From Xanthomonas translucens pv. cerealis (GTDB lineage Bacteria; Pseudomonadota; Gammaproteobacteria; Xanthomonadales; Xanthomonadaceae), in NCBI RefSeq assembly GCF_006838285.1, contig NZ_CP038228.1:2294001-2358000 (forward strand): 64,000 nt of DNA. The letters run 5' to 3'. The position numbers and the translations under genes are program-made. Below are positions 55,977 through 64,000 of this stretch, in pieces. The stretch's first letter is position 1, and each line of letters begins with the position of its first letter. The notes beneath the pieces were generated by a model. That model searched no databases, was not told where the DNA came from, and saw only the letters and a list, made by a program, of their open reading frames with translations.

Positions 55977-56381
55977 TCAGTATTTGACCAGCGGGAACTT
56001 CAGGTCCGGGTTGCGCGCCTTCCATTCGTTGTAGGCGGCGGTCCCTTCCCAGGCGGCGAACGCCTTCGGGGTGCGGCCGCGGCCGGACCAGGTCTCGCCG
56101 GTGTGCGGCAGCTGGTACTTCGGCTTGACCTCGCTGCGGCCGCCGGAGGACTTGGCGCTGGCCGGCTTCGGCGCCGCACTGGTCACGTAGGCAGCGATCT
56201 CGTTGCGCTGCTTGGCGCTGAAGAACTCGGCGAACTGCTCCAGCAGCGACAGGATGTTGGCATGCGCGGCGCTGGTCTCGCCTTCGCGCGCCTGCTTCTC
56301 CTGCTCTTCCAGCTTGCGAATTTCTTCGTGCAGCTTGGCCTTGGCTTCGGCGATTTGTTGCAAGTTGCGAACTTCCGTCAT
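55977..56381 (-). CDS. H-NS family nucleoid-associated DNA-binding protein
   Basis: 134 residues. The N-terminal coiled coil (about 5–65, IAEAKAKLHEEIRKLEEQEKQARE) mediates oligomerisation. A basic linker leads to the H-NS-type DNA-binding motif TWSGRGRTPKAF (about 99–110) and a conserved end (YNEWKARNPDLKFPLVKY). Members silence AT-rich and foreign DNA and affect virulence genes in Xanthomonas. The ATG at 56381 lies downstream of an AT-rich promoter stretch (56400–56480), which itself could be autoregulated. Confidence 0.93.
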   Translation of the reverse strand: MTEVRNLQQIAEAKAKLHEEIRKLEEQEKQAREGETSAAHANILSLLEQFAEFFSAKQRNEIAAYVTSAAPKPASAKSSGGRSEVKPKYQLPHTGETWSGRGRTPKAFAAWEGTAAYNEWKARNPDLKFPLVKY

Positions 56382-56668
56382 TTTTCAAAGACCCGTGGAT
56401 AAAAGATTTGGAACGGACGGAATATTTCATCCGGAACGACGAAATCGTCTGGCGAGGATTTCGGCCTCCTATTATATCGACTCTGTCCGCTGGCTGCCCG
56501 AATGCGCGTGCGTATTCCTGTCTTCACATGGAGCCGGCGCGGCTTGCGCCTACGGATGCGCTGCGCAAGCCGCGCTGCGCGCGGCGCGTCGGGACTGCCT
56601 CGCCGCCACAGATCCACCGCCCCTCTTGGCACGCATGCCATGGGCCAGTTAGACTATGCGTCTGATGT

Positions 56669-56744
<76 letters not shown>

Positions 56745-56755
56745 CTTGTTCAGAC

Positions 56756-56787
56756 AAAAGCCCCGGAGGCAACTCCGGGGCTTTTTT
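56756..56787 (+). terminator. Rho-independent terminator of tRNA-Ala
   Basis: AAAAGCCCCGGAG-GCAA-CTCCGGGGCTTTTTT: a long GC-rich stem with a GCAA tetraloop and six T, 12 nt after the tRNA. Confidence 0.95.
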
Positions 56788-56941
56788 GTGGCTGCATTCC
56801 GGCGCCGGCACACATAGGACACGCCCCTACCGCGATGGCATTGCGCGGCGGTTGGCGCTGCGCGGTTCAGTTGCTGATCTGCTGCGCACGGGGCAGCGGC
56901 GCCGCGCTCGCCATCGCTGTGAACGGCAGGCGACGGCAGCT

Positions 56942-57103
56942 TCAGCCGGTGTGTTCGCCGGAACTGGGGCCGCGCTCGTGCGCCTGGCGCAGTTTCTCGT
57001 CCTCCAGTCCCTGCCGTTGCTTGGCGGTGTCGTCCTGGGCGCGGTCCTGCTGACCTTCGCGGATGCCTTGTTCGTCGCTGTGCTGTTTGTCCTGGTTCGG
57101 CAT
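56942..57103 (-). CDS. Small hydrophilic protein, 53 residues, unknown function
   Basis: The translation begins MPNQDKQHSDEQGIREGQQD, continues with RAQDDTAKQRQGLEDEKLRQ, and ends AHERGPSSGEHTG before TGA. It is highly charged, has no Cys or Trp, no signal peptide and probably one amphipathic helix or disorder. Start evidence: GAGGTCC at 7-nt spacing before the ATG at 57103. Its composition resembles small stress-related or disordered proteins, but no family is recognised. It lies between the tRNA and cheW. Confidence 0.7.
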   Translation of the reverse strand: MPNQDKQHSDEQGIREGQQDRAQDDTAKQRQGLEDEKLRQAHERGPSSGEHTG

Positions 57104-57195
57104 GTACGGACCTCGCTGTGGCGGGCGGATGCCCTACCGCCACGACACTAGCCGGTCCAACGTGATGCGCGTATCACGGCGACAGCGCAGAACGC

Positions 57196-57717
57196 TCAGG
57201 CGGCCAACGCGGCCGCAGGCGCGTGGGCATGGACGTCGCCGTCGATCGCCAGCACACGCGTGCGCTCCAGAAGGATCACCAGCCGACCGTCCAACTTTCC
57301 CACGCCCTGCATCAGTTCGTCGCCGATGCCGCAACCGAACGACGGTGCCGCCTCGATCTGCTGCGGCGAAATATCCAGCACCTCGCTGACCGCGTCGACC
57401 AGCAACCCGAACGCCTGATCGGCGCCTTCGCGTTCCAGCGTCACGATCACCACGCAACTGCGCCGGGTGACCTCGTTGGACGCGCGGCCGAGCCGCCGTT
57501 GCAGATCCACGATCGGCACCACCGCGCCACGCAGGTTGATCACCCCGCGCACGCACGCAGGCATGGACGGGACCGGCGTGGGCGCACGGTACTCGATGAT
57601 TTCCTTGATGCCCACGATGCTCAGGCCGAACAACTCCTGGCCCAGCTGGAAGGTCAGGAACTGCAATGGGCCATGATCGGGCTCTTGCGCCGAAGCACCA
57701 AACGTCGCGTTCTGCAT
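57196..57717 (-). CDS. cheW: Chemotaxis coupling protein CheW
   Basis: 173 residues. The CheW fold is seen in FLTFQLGQELFGLSIVGIKEIIEY (about 19–42), MPACVRGVINLRGAVVPIVDLQRRLG (about 52–77) and the later FGLLVDAVSEVLDISPQQI. It couples methyl-accepting receptors to the CheA kinase. It starts 12 nt after the stop of the upstream receptor gene, so the unit mcp–mcp–cheW is one operon. A short Ala/His tail (HAHAPAAALAA) extends beyond the usual end. Confidence 0.95.
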   Translation of the reverse strand: MQNATFGASAQEPDHGPLQFLTFQLGQELFGLSIVGIKEIIEYRAPTPVPSMPACVRGVINLRGAVVPIVDLQRRLGRASNEVTRRSCVVIVTLEREGADQAFGLLVDAVSEVLDISPQQIEAAPSFGCGIGDELMQGVGKLDGRLVILLERTRVLAIDGDVHAHAPAAALAA

Positions 57718-57728
57718 CAGCTCATCCT

Positions 57729-59405
57729 CTAGAAATTGACGAATTGCGCTTCGTCCGGGGATTCGACCATCGCATAGGCGGCAGGCAAAGGCCGCGCACG
57801 TGCGGCCTTACCTGCCGCCGCCCGCGCCGGCCGCACCACGCCCGTGCGTGGCCGCTCGACGCCGCGCGGCGGCAACGTCTCCTGGCCGCGGTTCAAGCGG
57901 AAGAACGCCATTGCATGCTGCAGCGACTCGGCCTGCGAGCTCATTTGCTCGGCGGTCGCCGCCAGCTGCTCGGAGGCAGTGGCGTTCTGCTGCGTGGTCT
58001 GGCTCAGCTGCGACACCGCAAGATTGATCTGGTTCACGCCGGAGGACTGCTCCTGCGACGCGGCGGCGATCTCCTGCACCAGGTCGGAGGTCTTCTTGAT
58101 ACTGGGCACGATGGTCTCCAGCAGGTTGCCTGCGCGGTCCGCCAGGCCCACGCTGTTGGCCGCCACCTCGCCGATTTCCTGCGCGGCCACCTGGCTGCGC
58201 TCGGCCAGCTTGCGCACTTCCGCGGCGACCACCGCAAAGCCCTTGCCATGCTCGCCGGCACGCGCGGCCTCGATCGCCGCGTTCAGCGCCAGCAGGTTGG
58301 TCTGGTAGGCGATGTCGTCGATGATGCCGATCTTCTGCGCGATCTGCTTCATCGCATGGGTGGAGGCCAGCACCGCGGCGCCGCCTTCGACGGCGTCCTT
58401 GGCCGCCTGCGCGGACATGCCCTCGGTGATCCGGGCGTTGTCGGTGTTCTGCCCGATCGAAGCGGTCATTTGCTCCAGCGAGGCGCTGGTCTCCTCCACC
58501 CCGGCAGCCTGTTCGCTGGCCGCCTGGCTCAATGCCTGCGCGGTGGCGCTGACCTCCTCCGACGAACCGGCCAGCGACTGCGCGCTGTTGTTGACGTCGC
58601 CGACCACCTCCGCCAAGCGGTCGACCATCATTTGCAAGGCCACCATCGCGCTGCTGGTATCGTTGCCGCGGGTCGGCACCTGCACGGTGAGATCGCCCTG
58701 CGCGATGCGCGTGGCCACTTCCATCACCATGCCCGGCTCGCCCCCCAGTTCGGTCATCAGCGAGCGCGTGATCAGGAACCCGATCATCACCGCGCACAGC
58801 GCCGCGGCCAGGCTGCCGATGATCAAGGTGATGCTGGTGCGCCGCTGCAGTTGCTCGGCCTCGGCCGCACGTGCCGCCAGCAGATCGCTCTCGGCCTGGC
58901 GCACTTCGGCCATCTTGTCGCGCATGGCGTCCATGTAGGCCTTGCCCTTGGAAGAGCGCACCGCGGCCGCGAGCGCCTCCATCGTCGCGTCGCCGCCGTT
59001 GACGTTGTGGCGCAAGGCGATCTGCGGGTGCACTGCCTGGCCCAGCCACTGCTTCTGCGCCTCCTTCAACGCATTCAGCCGCGTCTGTTGTTTGGCATTG
59101 TCAACGGTCAACTCGCGGGCTTTGGTCAGGTGCTGCTCAAAATCGGCCAGGCCGGTCCGGTAGGGCTGCAGGAATTCGTCTTCGCCGGTCAGGGAGAACC
59201 CGCGGGTGCCGGTCTCGATGTTGATCAGGCTGGTGAGCGCGCCGTCCACTTCGGCGATCACTTTGTAGGTGTGCGTGTTCCAGTAGTTGGCCTGCGACAA
59301 CGCGGTGACGTTGTAGTAGGCCACCGCTGCCAGCGCCACGAGAATCAACAGAATGACCGAAAATCCGCCGTAGAGTTTGGTCGATATCTTGGTGTTTTTG
59401 ATCAC
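57729..59405 (-). CDS. Methyl-accepting chemotaxis protein with CHASE3-like sensor (MCP1)
   Basis: 558 residues. TM1 (about 10–30) and TM2 (about 195–215) enclose a periplasmic sensor whose [31 protein letters not shown] pattern matches CHASE3 domains. HAMP (about 215–270) and a signalling domain with [27 protein letters not shown] follow; no C-terminal CheR-tether motif is seen. The start is GTG at 59405 with GGAGA upstream. The signalling domain is almost the same as in MCP2, 80 bp upstream, whereas sensors differ, so the pair likely arose by duplication with sensor change. Confidence 0.94.
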   Translation of the reverse strand: MIKNTKISTKLYGGFSVILLILVALAAVAYYNVTALSQANYWNTHTYKVIAEVDGALTSLINIETGTRGFSLTGEDEFLQPYRTGLADFEQHLTKARELTVDNAKQQTRLNALKEAQKQWLGQAVHPQIALRHNVNGGDATMEALAAAVRSSKGKAYMDAMRDKMAEVRQAESDLLAARAAEAEQLQRRTSITLIIGSLAAALCAVMIGFLITRSLMTELGGEPGMVMEVATRIAQGDLTVQVPTRGNDTSSAMVALQMMVDRLAEVVGDVNNSAQSLAGSSEEVSATAQALSQAASEQAAGVEETSASLEQMTASIGQNTDNARITEGMSAQAAKDAVEGGAAVLASTHAMKQIAQKIGIIDDIAYQTNLLALNAAIEAARAGEHGKGFAVVAAEVRKLAERSQVAAQEIGEVAANSVGLADRAGNLLETIVPSIKKTSDLVQEIAAASQEQSSGVNQINLAVSQLSQTTQQNATASEQLAATAEQMSSQAESLQHAMAFFRLNRGQETLPPRGVERPRTGVVRPARAAAGKAARARPLPAAYAMVESPDEAQFVNF

Positions 59406-59484
59406 GGAATTCTCTCCGAAAGGGGATGCACGTTATGGGGGCAGGGAAGCGTTCGAGCGCCGCGCGGTGTCGCCGCGCGGCGCA

Positions 59485-61152
59485 TCAGGCATGACCCAGC
59501 CGCACCTCGCCGCGGTCCGGCTTTGCGCTGCCCGGCCGGCGCGCAGCACTCATCCGATCGCGCACTGCCGGACGCGATCGGGGGTTGCGCGCCGAGCTTT
59601 CCGCATCGCCTTCGCGCATCTGTGCGCTGCCGGTGCGCGCAAGCCCGGGCAACTGGAAGAACGCCATGCTGTCCTGCAATTGCATGGCCTGCGAACTCAT
59701 TGCTTCGGCGGTCGCCGCCAACTCCTCGGAGGCGGTGGCGTTGTGCTGCGTGGTCTGGCTCAACTGCACCACTGCGGCATTGATCTGCGCTACACCGGAC
59801 GCCTGCTCCTGCGAGGCGGCGGCGATTTCCTGCACCAGATCGGAGGTCTTCTTGATGCTGGGCACGATGGTTTCCAGCAGGCGTCCGGCCTTCTCCGCCA
59901 GCTCGACGCTGGAGCCGGCGACCTCGCCGATTTCCTGCGCGGCGATCTGGCTGCGCTCGGCCAGCTTGCGCACTTCCGCGGCGACCACGGCGAAGCCTTT
60001 GCCATGCTCGCCGGCGCGCGCCGCCTCGATCGCCGCATTCAGCGCCAGCAGATTGGTCTGGTAGGCGATGTCGTCGATGATGCCGATCTTCTGCGCGATC
60101 TGCTTCATCGCCGCCACGGTGGCCACCACGGCTTCGCCGCCCTCCAGCGTTTCCCTGGCAGCCTGCGCCGCCATGCCGTCGGTGATGCGTGCGTTGTCGG
60201 TGTTCTGCCCGATCGAGGCGGTCATCTGCTCCAGCGAGGCGCTGGTCTCCTCGACCCCGGCCGCCTGCTCGGTCGAGGCCTGGCTCAGCGACTGCGCGGT
60301 CGCATTGACTTCCTCCGAAGCGCCGGCCAGGGTCTGCGCGCTGGCGTTGACCTCGCCGACCACCTGCTGCAACTTGCCGACCATGCGCTGCATCGCCAGC
60401 AGCAACTGCCCTGCCTCGTCCTTCGACTTGACCTCGATCAGCACGCTCAGGTCGCCCTCGGCCAACGCATTGGCGACATCCACCGCCTTGCCGATCGGCT
60501 TGGTCACGCTGCGGCTGATGAAGAAACCCATACCGACCCCGAGCAGCACGCCGCCGACGATGATCGCGGTCAGCATCCTGGCGCTGCTGACATGGATTGC
60601 ATGGGTTTCGGCGCTTGCCTCGGCGGCGCGGGTTTCCTTGATGGCGGCCAGTTCGCTCATCAGCAGATCAAGTTCGTCGGAAGCGCCGCGCACCTTGCCG
60701 GACAGGTCGATGAGTTCCGGGCTGGTATGCTGCAGCGGCTCGCGCGCGACCTTTTCGACGAACCGGCCGCGATGCAGCAGGTAGTCCTTCCACACGCTGT
60801 CGAAACGCGCCAGTTTGGCCTTGGACTCCGGGGCGCTGAATGACCCCCGCGCCTTGGCGACGTAATCGACGACGTTGGCGGTGTACTTGTCCAGGCTGGC
60901 CAGATGCTTGGCGCGCTCCTCCTGGGTGGAGGACAGCTGCAGGTTGGCGCGCGCACGGCCGGCGTTGATCAGGTTGATGTTGGCTTCCTTGATGTTGGAC
61001 AGGCCGAGCAACTCGCGCTCGTACAACTGCGTGGCGTAGTCGTTGATGCGCCCGGAATTGCGGATGCCGATCGCGCCTATGCACGCGCCGATGGCCGCCA
61101 CGATCAGGAACGCGCAGGTCAGCCTGATACCGATTTTCATATTGCCCAACAT
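59485..61152 (-). CDS. Methyl-accepting chemotaxis protein with four-helix-bundle-type sensor (MCP2)
   Basis: 555 residues. The start at 61152 ([22 protein letters not shown]) has GGGGAAAC upstream; the earlier open frame is not used. The periplasmic sensor (about 30–180) is helical, with [32 protein letters not shown] near the first helix as in 4HB_MCP ligand domains. TM2 (about 190–210), HAMP and the hairpin signalling domain follow, with an Arg-rich tail ([21 protein letters not shown]). It leads the mcp–mcp–cheW operon behind a sigma-28-like promoter at 61304–61331. Confidence 0.93.
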   Translation of the reverse strand: MLGNMKIGIRLTCAFLIVAAIGACIGAIGIRNSGRINDYATQLYERELLGLSNIKEANINLINAGRARANLQLSSTQEERAKHLASLDKYTANVVDYVAKARGSFSAPESKAKLARFDSVWKDYLLHRGRFVEKVAREPLQHTSPELIDLSGKVRGASDELDLLMSELAAIKETRAAEASAETHAIHVSSARMLTAIIVGGVLLGVGMGFFISRSVTKPIGKAVDVANALAEGDLSVLIEVKSKDEAGQLLLAMQRMVGKLQQVVGEVNASAQTLAGASEEVNATAQSLSQASTEQAAGVEETSASLEQMTASIGQNTDNARITDGMAAQAARETLEGGEAVVATVAAMKQIAQKIGIIDDIAYQTNLLALNAAIEAARAGEHGKGFAVVAAEVRKLAERSQIAAQEIGEVAGSSVELAEKAGRLLETIVPSIKKTSDLVQEIAAASQEQASGVAQINAAVVQLSQTTQHNATASEELAATAEAMSSQAMQLQDSMAFFQLPGLARTGSAQMREGDAESSARNPRSRPAVRDRMSAARRPGSAKPDRGEVRLGHA

Positions 61153-61629
61153 GATGTTTCCCCGATTGTTTGGTAACGACCGTGTCACCACGACCGGTCT
61201 CGATGCTCCTTCCCGTGGCAATCCGCCTGACGTCGTCGGGAATGAACATCAACGTGCGTAAGGCCGCGATGTCCTTGCTGCGGTAGCGCCCGTTGCCTGA
61301 ACGCTATCGGCGCTCGCCGAAGCCGCCTTTAATCGATGCCTCAATTGCGGAATTCAGCACACAGGCGTGGGCGTGCGGGTATTCGATGAATACGCTCGAC
61401 AGCCTTTGGAAGAGGCTTTGGAAGCAGCAGGAAACGGCTTGGCGCGTTTTGCGCACATGCTGCACTTGTTCTGTAAACGAATTCGGACCGTGCAGGGCAG
61501 CTGCAAAAGCGTGATGCAAACCTAGGCGATCCGTAGACAAAGCGTGAAAACTTTGCCCATGGACAGGGTTTCTCTGCGATCTCTGAATGAAATACGTTAC
61601 TGAACAGGGAGGCAGGCGAGCATCGCGCC
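61153..61629. other. Intergenic region between MCP2 and the lhr-like gene
   Basis: 477 bp with no convincing gene. The stretch 61370–61600 is AT-richer than its surroundings. The sigma-28-like promoter at 61304–61331 is the only regulatory site recognised. Confidence 0.55.
61304..61331 (-). promoter_or_regulatory. Sigma-28 (FliA)-like promoter of the mcp–mcp–cheW operon
   Basis: On the minus strand TAAA (61331–61328) is followed by 16 bp and GCCGATAG (61311–61304), near the flagellar consensus TAAA-N15-GCCGATAA. It lies 150 nt before the MCP2 ATG. The spacer is one base longer than ideal. Confidence 0.6.
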
Positions 61630-64000
61630 TCAGCGCAGGCCGGCGAGCATGGCTGCGATCTCATTGCGTGTGCCGGATGCAGGCGCTTCGGTCAGTCGCT
61701 GCCGTGCCAGCGCGCTGTCGGCAGCGCTCAATTCCTGCAACGGCTCGAAACGCTCGGCGACCCAGGCCGCCACCGGCACGCCGTCGCGGTACAGCACCCG
61801 TGCGCCGGGCACGCGCGGCACCCGGCTGCCCGGCAGCACGCTGCCGAGCAGGTTGGCCGGATCGGCGGCAGGCACGCACAGCCAGGCGCCGTCGTGCGGC
61901 TGGCGCCGCACCTGGCGCAGCAGGCCGATCGCCTCGGGCAAGGCGAACTGCTCGCCCGACAGGCCACCGATGAAGCGCCCGCCGCGGATCTCGCCACGCG
62001 CCTCCCGCCGCTGATAGACGCGCAGCAGTTCGCGCCACGGCGGCAGCCACGACGCTTCGCGTTCGAGCAGACGCCAGCAGATCACGCCGTAGCGACGCAG
62101 CAAGGTCCGCGCCAGATGCTCGAGCGCCTCGCTGCGCGCCGAGGCGTCGCCAGCCTCGCTGACGCCGCGCAGCAGCGCCCAGCGCCCCGCATCCTGGATG
62201 ACGTACAGCGGCACCCGGCGCCGGCGCTGCAACAGCGCCGACGGTCGCTTCGAGGCCGGCACCAACAACGCGCGCAGACCGGCGTAGCTGTCGCAGTGGA
62301 TGCGGCCTGCGGCCACCAGCTCGGCCAGCGCATCTTCCAGTTCGATGGACAGCAGCCGCGTGGCATCGGCGATCTCGTCGAAGAACGAGGCGCCATGCGT
62401 ACCCAAGTAATCGACCACTTTCTGCGCGCGCGAGCCTGGCGCACCCGACGCGGCGGCATCCGCGGCCGGCGCCAGCCATGACCATTGCGCGGCACTGCGC
62501 CGCGGCAGCAGCAGGATCGGCGTGCTGCGCAGCGAACCGGCGCCGCCGGCATTGACCGCTGCCGGGGGCGTGCGCGTCCACAGCGTGCGCCCGGCGCTGC
62601 ACAGGTCGTCCAGCCAGGCCAACGCGTAGTCGCGCACCCGCGCCGGCAACAGCTCCGCTTCCCACAGCGCCGCCGGCGCTTCGAAGCCTTCCAGCTGCGC
62701 CAGCACGCCGAGCGCGACCAGCGCCTCGTGCATCCCGTCGCGGCTGCGCGGCTGCGGCCAGGCTTCCTCGCGCACGGCGGGATCGCGTCGGGGTCGAGCC
62801 GGCTGACGTCATCGGCGCTGTCCGGATCCTGGTAGCGGCGGCTGTGCACAGCCTGGGTGCGGCGCTCTTCCAGCGGCGCATCGTCGAGGAACGCGTACGG
62901 CCGCGCGTCCAGCGCCTCGGCCGCGAGCGGCGACGGCGCCGCCAGATCGCGCCAACACACGCACGCTGCCGTCCTCGATGCCGCGCAGCAGTTGCAGCCA
63001 GCCGTCGCTGTCCATCGCCTGGTGCAGGCAATCGTGCAGCGTCTGCGCGACCAGCAGGTGTTCGGGAATCTCGCGCTCGCCGACCAGATTCTCCGCACAG
63101 GCGACCTGGTCGGGGAACACCGTGGCCAACAGATCTTCCAACTTCATCCGCTGCAGCGGCGGGGCGACCTTGCGCCCGCCGCTGAAGCGCGGCAAGGCCA
63201 GCGCGTTGGTGGCATTCCAGCGCCAGCGCACGCCGAACAGCGGCGCGTCCAGCAGCGCCTGCACCAGCAGCTGCAGCGCCGACGACGCATGCAGAGAGCG
63301 CGCGACCTCTTCCAGCGCGAAGCTGTGCCGGGTCGACAGCGACAACACGATCACGTCCTCGGTGGCCGCCGCCTGCAGTTCGAAATTGAAGATGCGGCAG
63401 ATGCGCTTGCGCAAGGCCGGACCCCAGGCGCGATTGATGCGGCTGCCGTACACGCTGTGGATCACCAACTGGGTGCCGCCGCTGGCGTCGAAGAAGCGCT
63501 CCAGCACGATGCAAGTTTGCGTGGGCAGCGCGCCCAGCGCAGTGCGTGCGCGGTCCAGATAGTCCAGCAACTGCTGCGCAGCGGCGGCGTCCAGCGCCAG
63601 TTCCGCGTGCAGCCAGGCCAGCGCCTGCGCTGTGCCGCCCTGCTCCAGGCACCGCTCCAGCTGCGCGCGCAGCCGCGGCACGCCCACCGACAGTTCGTCG
63701 CTGCGCCCCGGCGCCTCGCCTAGCCAGAACGGGATGTTCGGCGGCGCGCCGCGCGCGTCTTCCACCCGCACCCTCCCTGCCTCCACGCGCAGGATGCGAT
63801 AGCTGGCATTGCCAGGCTGGAACACGTCGCCGCTGAGGCTCTCCACCGCGAAGTCTTCGTTGACCGTACCGATGGTCGCGGCCTGCGGCTCCAGCAACAC
63901 GCTGTAGTCGCCGGTCTCTGGAATCGTGCCGCCGGAGGTCAGCGCGGCCATGCGCGCGCCGCGGCGCTGGCGCACGCGGCCATGCACTGCGTCGCGATGC
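61630..64000 (-). pseudogene. lhr: Lhr-type DEAD/DEAH helicase, C-terminal part, with two compensating frameshifts (5' end beyond window)
   Basis: The coding sequence enters from the right edge, so the helicase motor domains are not in view. The part seen matches the WH/beta-barrel and C-terminal regions of large Lhr proteins ([71 protein letters not shown], then [14 protein letters not shown]…). Reading shifts to another frame near 62945–62965 (apparent +1, after GSVRV) and returns near 62775–62785 (apparent -1, after DPDAI), leaving about 170 nt in the second frame. Downstream the frame is clean to the stop at 61630 (NEIAAMLAGLR). This may be a true double mutation or sequencing error; the protein could still be nearly full length if the two offset. 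Confidence 0.8.

Noticed and set aside
56786..57151. Plus-strand 121-codon frame after the tRNA terminator
   Set aside because: It starts inside the terminator, lacks a ribosome binding site and runs antisense to the better-supported 53-residue protein.
61293..61514. Plus-strand 73-codon frame between MCP2 and the Lhr-type gene
   Set aside because: It has Cys/Trp-rich random-looking composition, no ribosome binding site, and overlaps the sigma-28-like promoter on the other strand.

Overview
The window looks like a chromosomal segment of a plant-associated Xanthomonas, or a very close relative in the Xanthomonadaceae. The evidence is the high GC content, the many TonB-dependent receptors (TBDRs), a predicted Svx/AvrXca-type secreted virulence metallopeptidase, the housekeeping order ftsY–mutY–yggX, and the dispersed short inverted repeats found in this group. 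The species cannot be fixed from the sequence alone.

Left part (about 1–31 kb, almost all on the minus strand). After an Ldh-family imino-acid reductase come a TBDR, a Tat-exported DUF1680 beta-L-arabinofuranosidase (GH127/GH146), the Svx-like metallopeptidase, a second TBDR, an Oar-type TBDR pseudogene, and a tight operon of TBDR – large GH121-type beta-L-arabinooligosaccharide hydrolase – GH43 enzyme – S9 prolyl oligopeptidase-like enzyme. A Tat-exported six-hairpin-type putative glycosidase follows. These enzyme types match those needed to strip arabinose from hydroxyproline (Hyp) residues of plant extensins and to cut the exposed protein. Five transcription units here share one 41-bp promoter block: a TGCGGAA-type palindrome, exactly 18 bp, then (G/C)ACAAGACG.

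Middle part (31–48 kb). A GH35-like remnant and a small rod-like protein precede an 11-gene minus-strand operon: 4-hydroxyproline epimerase, a three-subunit D-hydroxyproline dehydrogenase, a DapA-type deaminase, alpha-ketoglutaric semialdehyde dehydrogenase, an M24 Xaa-Pro peptidase, two DUF885 peptidases, an APC permease and a second S9 peptidase. A PAS–AraC regulator is divergent from it, with another copy of the palindrome in the shared intergenic region. Read together, 1–48 kb looks like one hydroxyproline-rich-glycoprotein (HRGP) utilisation locus, from cell-wall glycoprotein to 2-oxoglutarate. That integration is inference; the individual family calls are stronger.

Right part (48–64 kb). 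This is mostly housekeeping: ftsY, mutY, yggX, a DUF6491 lipoprotein, an M48 peptidase, an SUMF1-domain lipoprotein, rnd, an H-NS-like protein, tRNA-Ala(CGC), a 53-residue small protein, an mcp–mcp–cheW chemotaxis operon with a sigma-28-like promoter, and the 3' part of an Lhr-type helicase gene carrying two compensating frameshifts. No insertion sequence, prophage or CRISPR array was seen.
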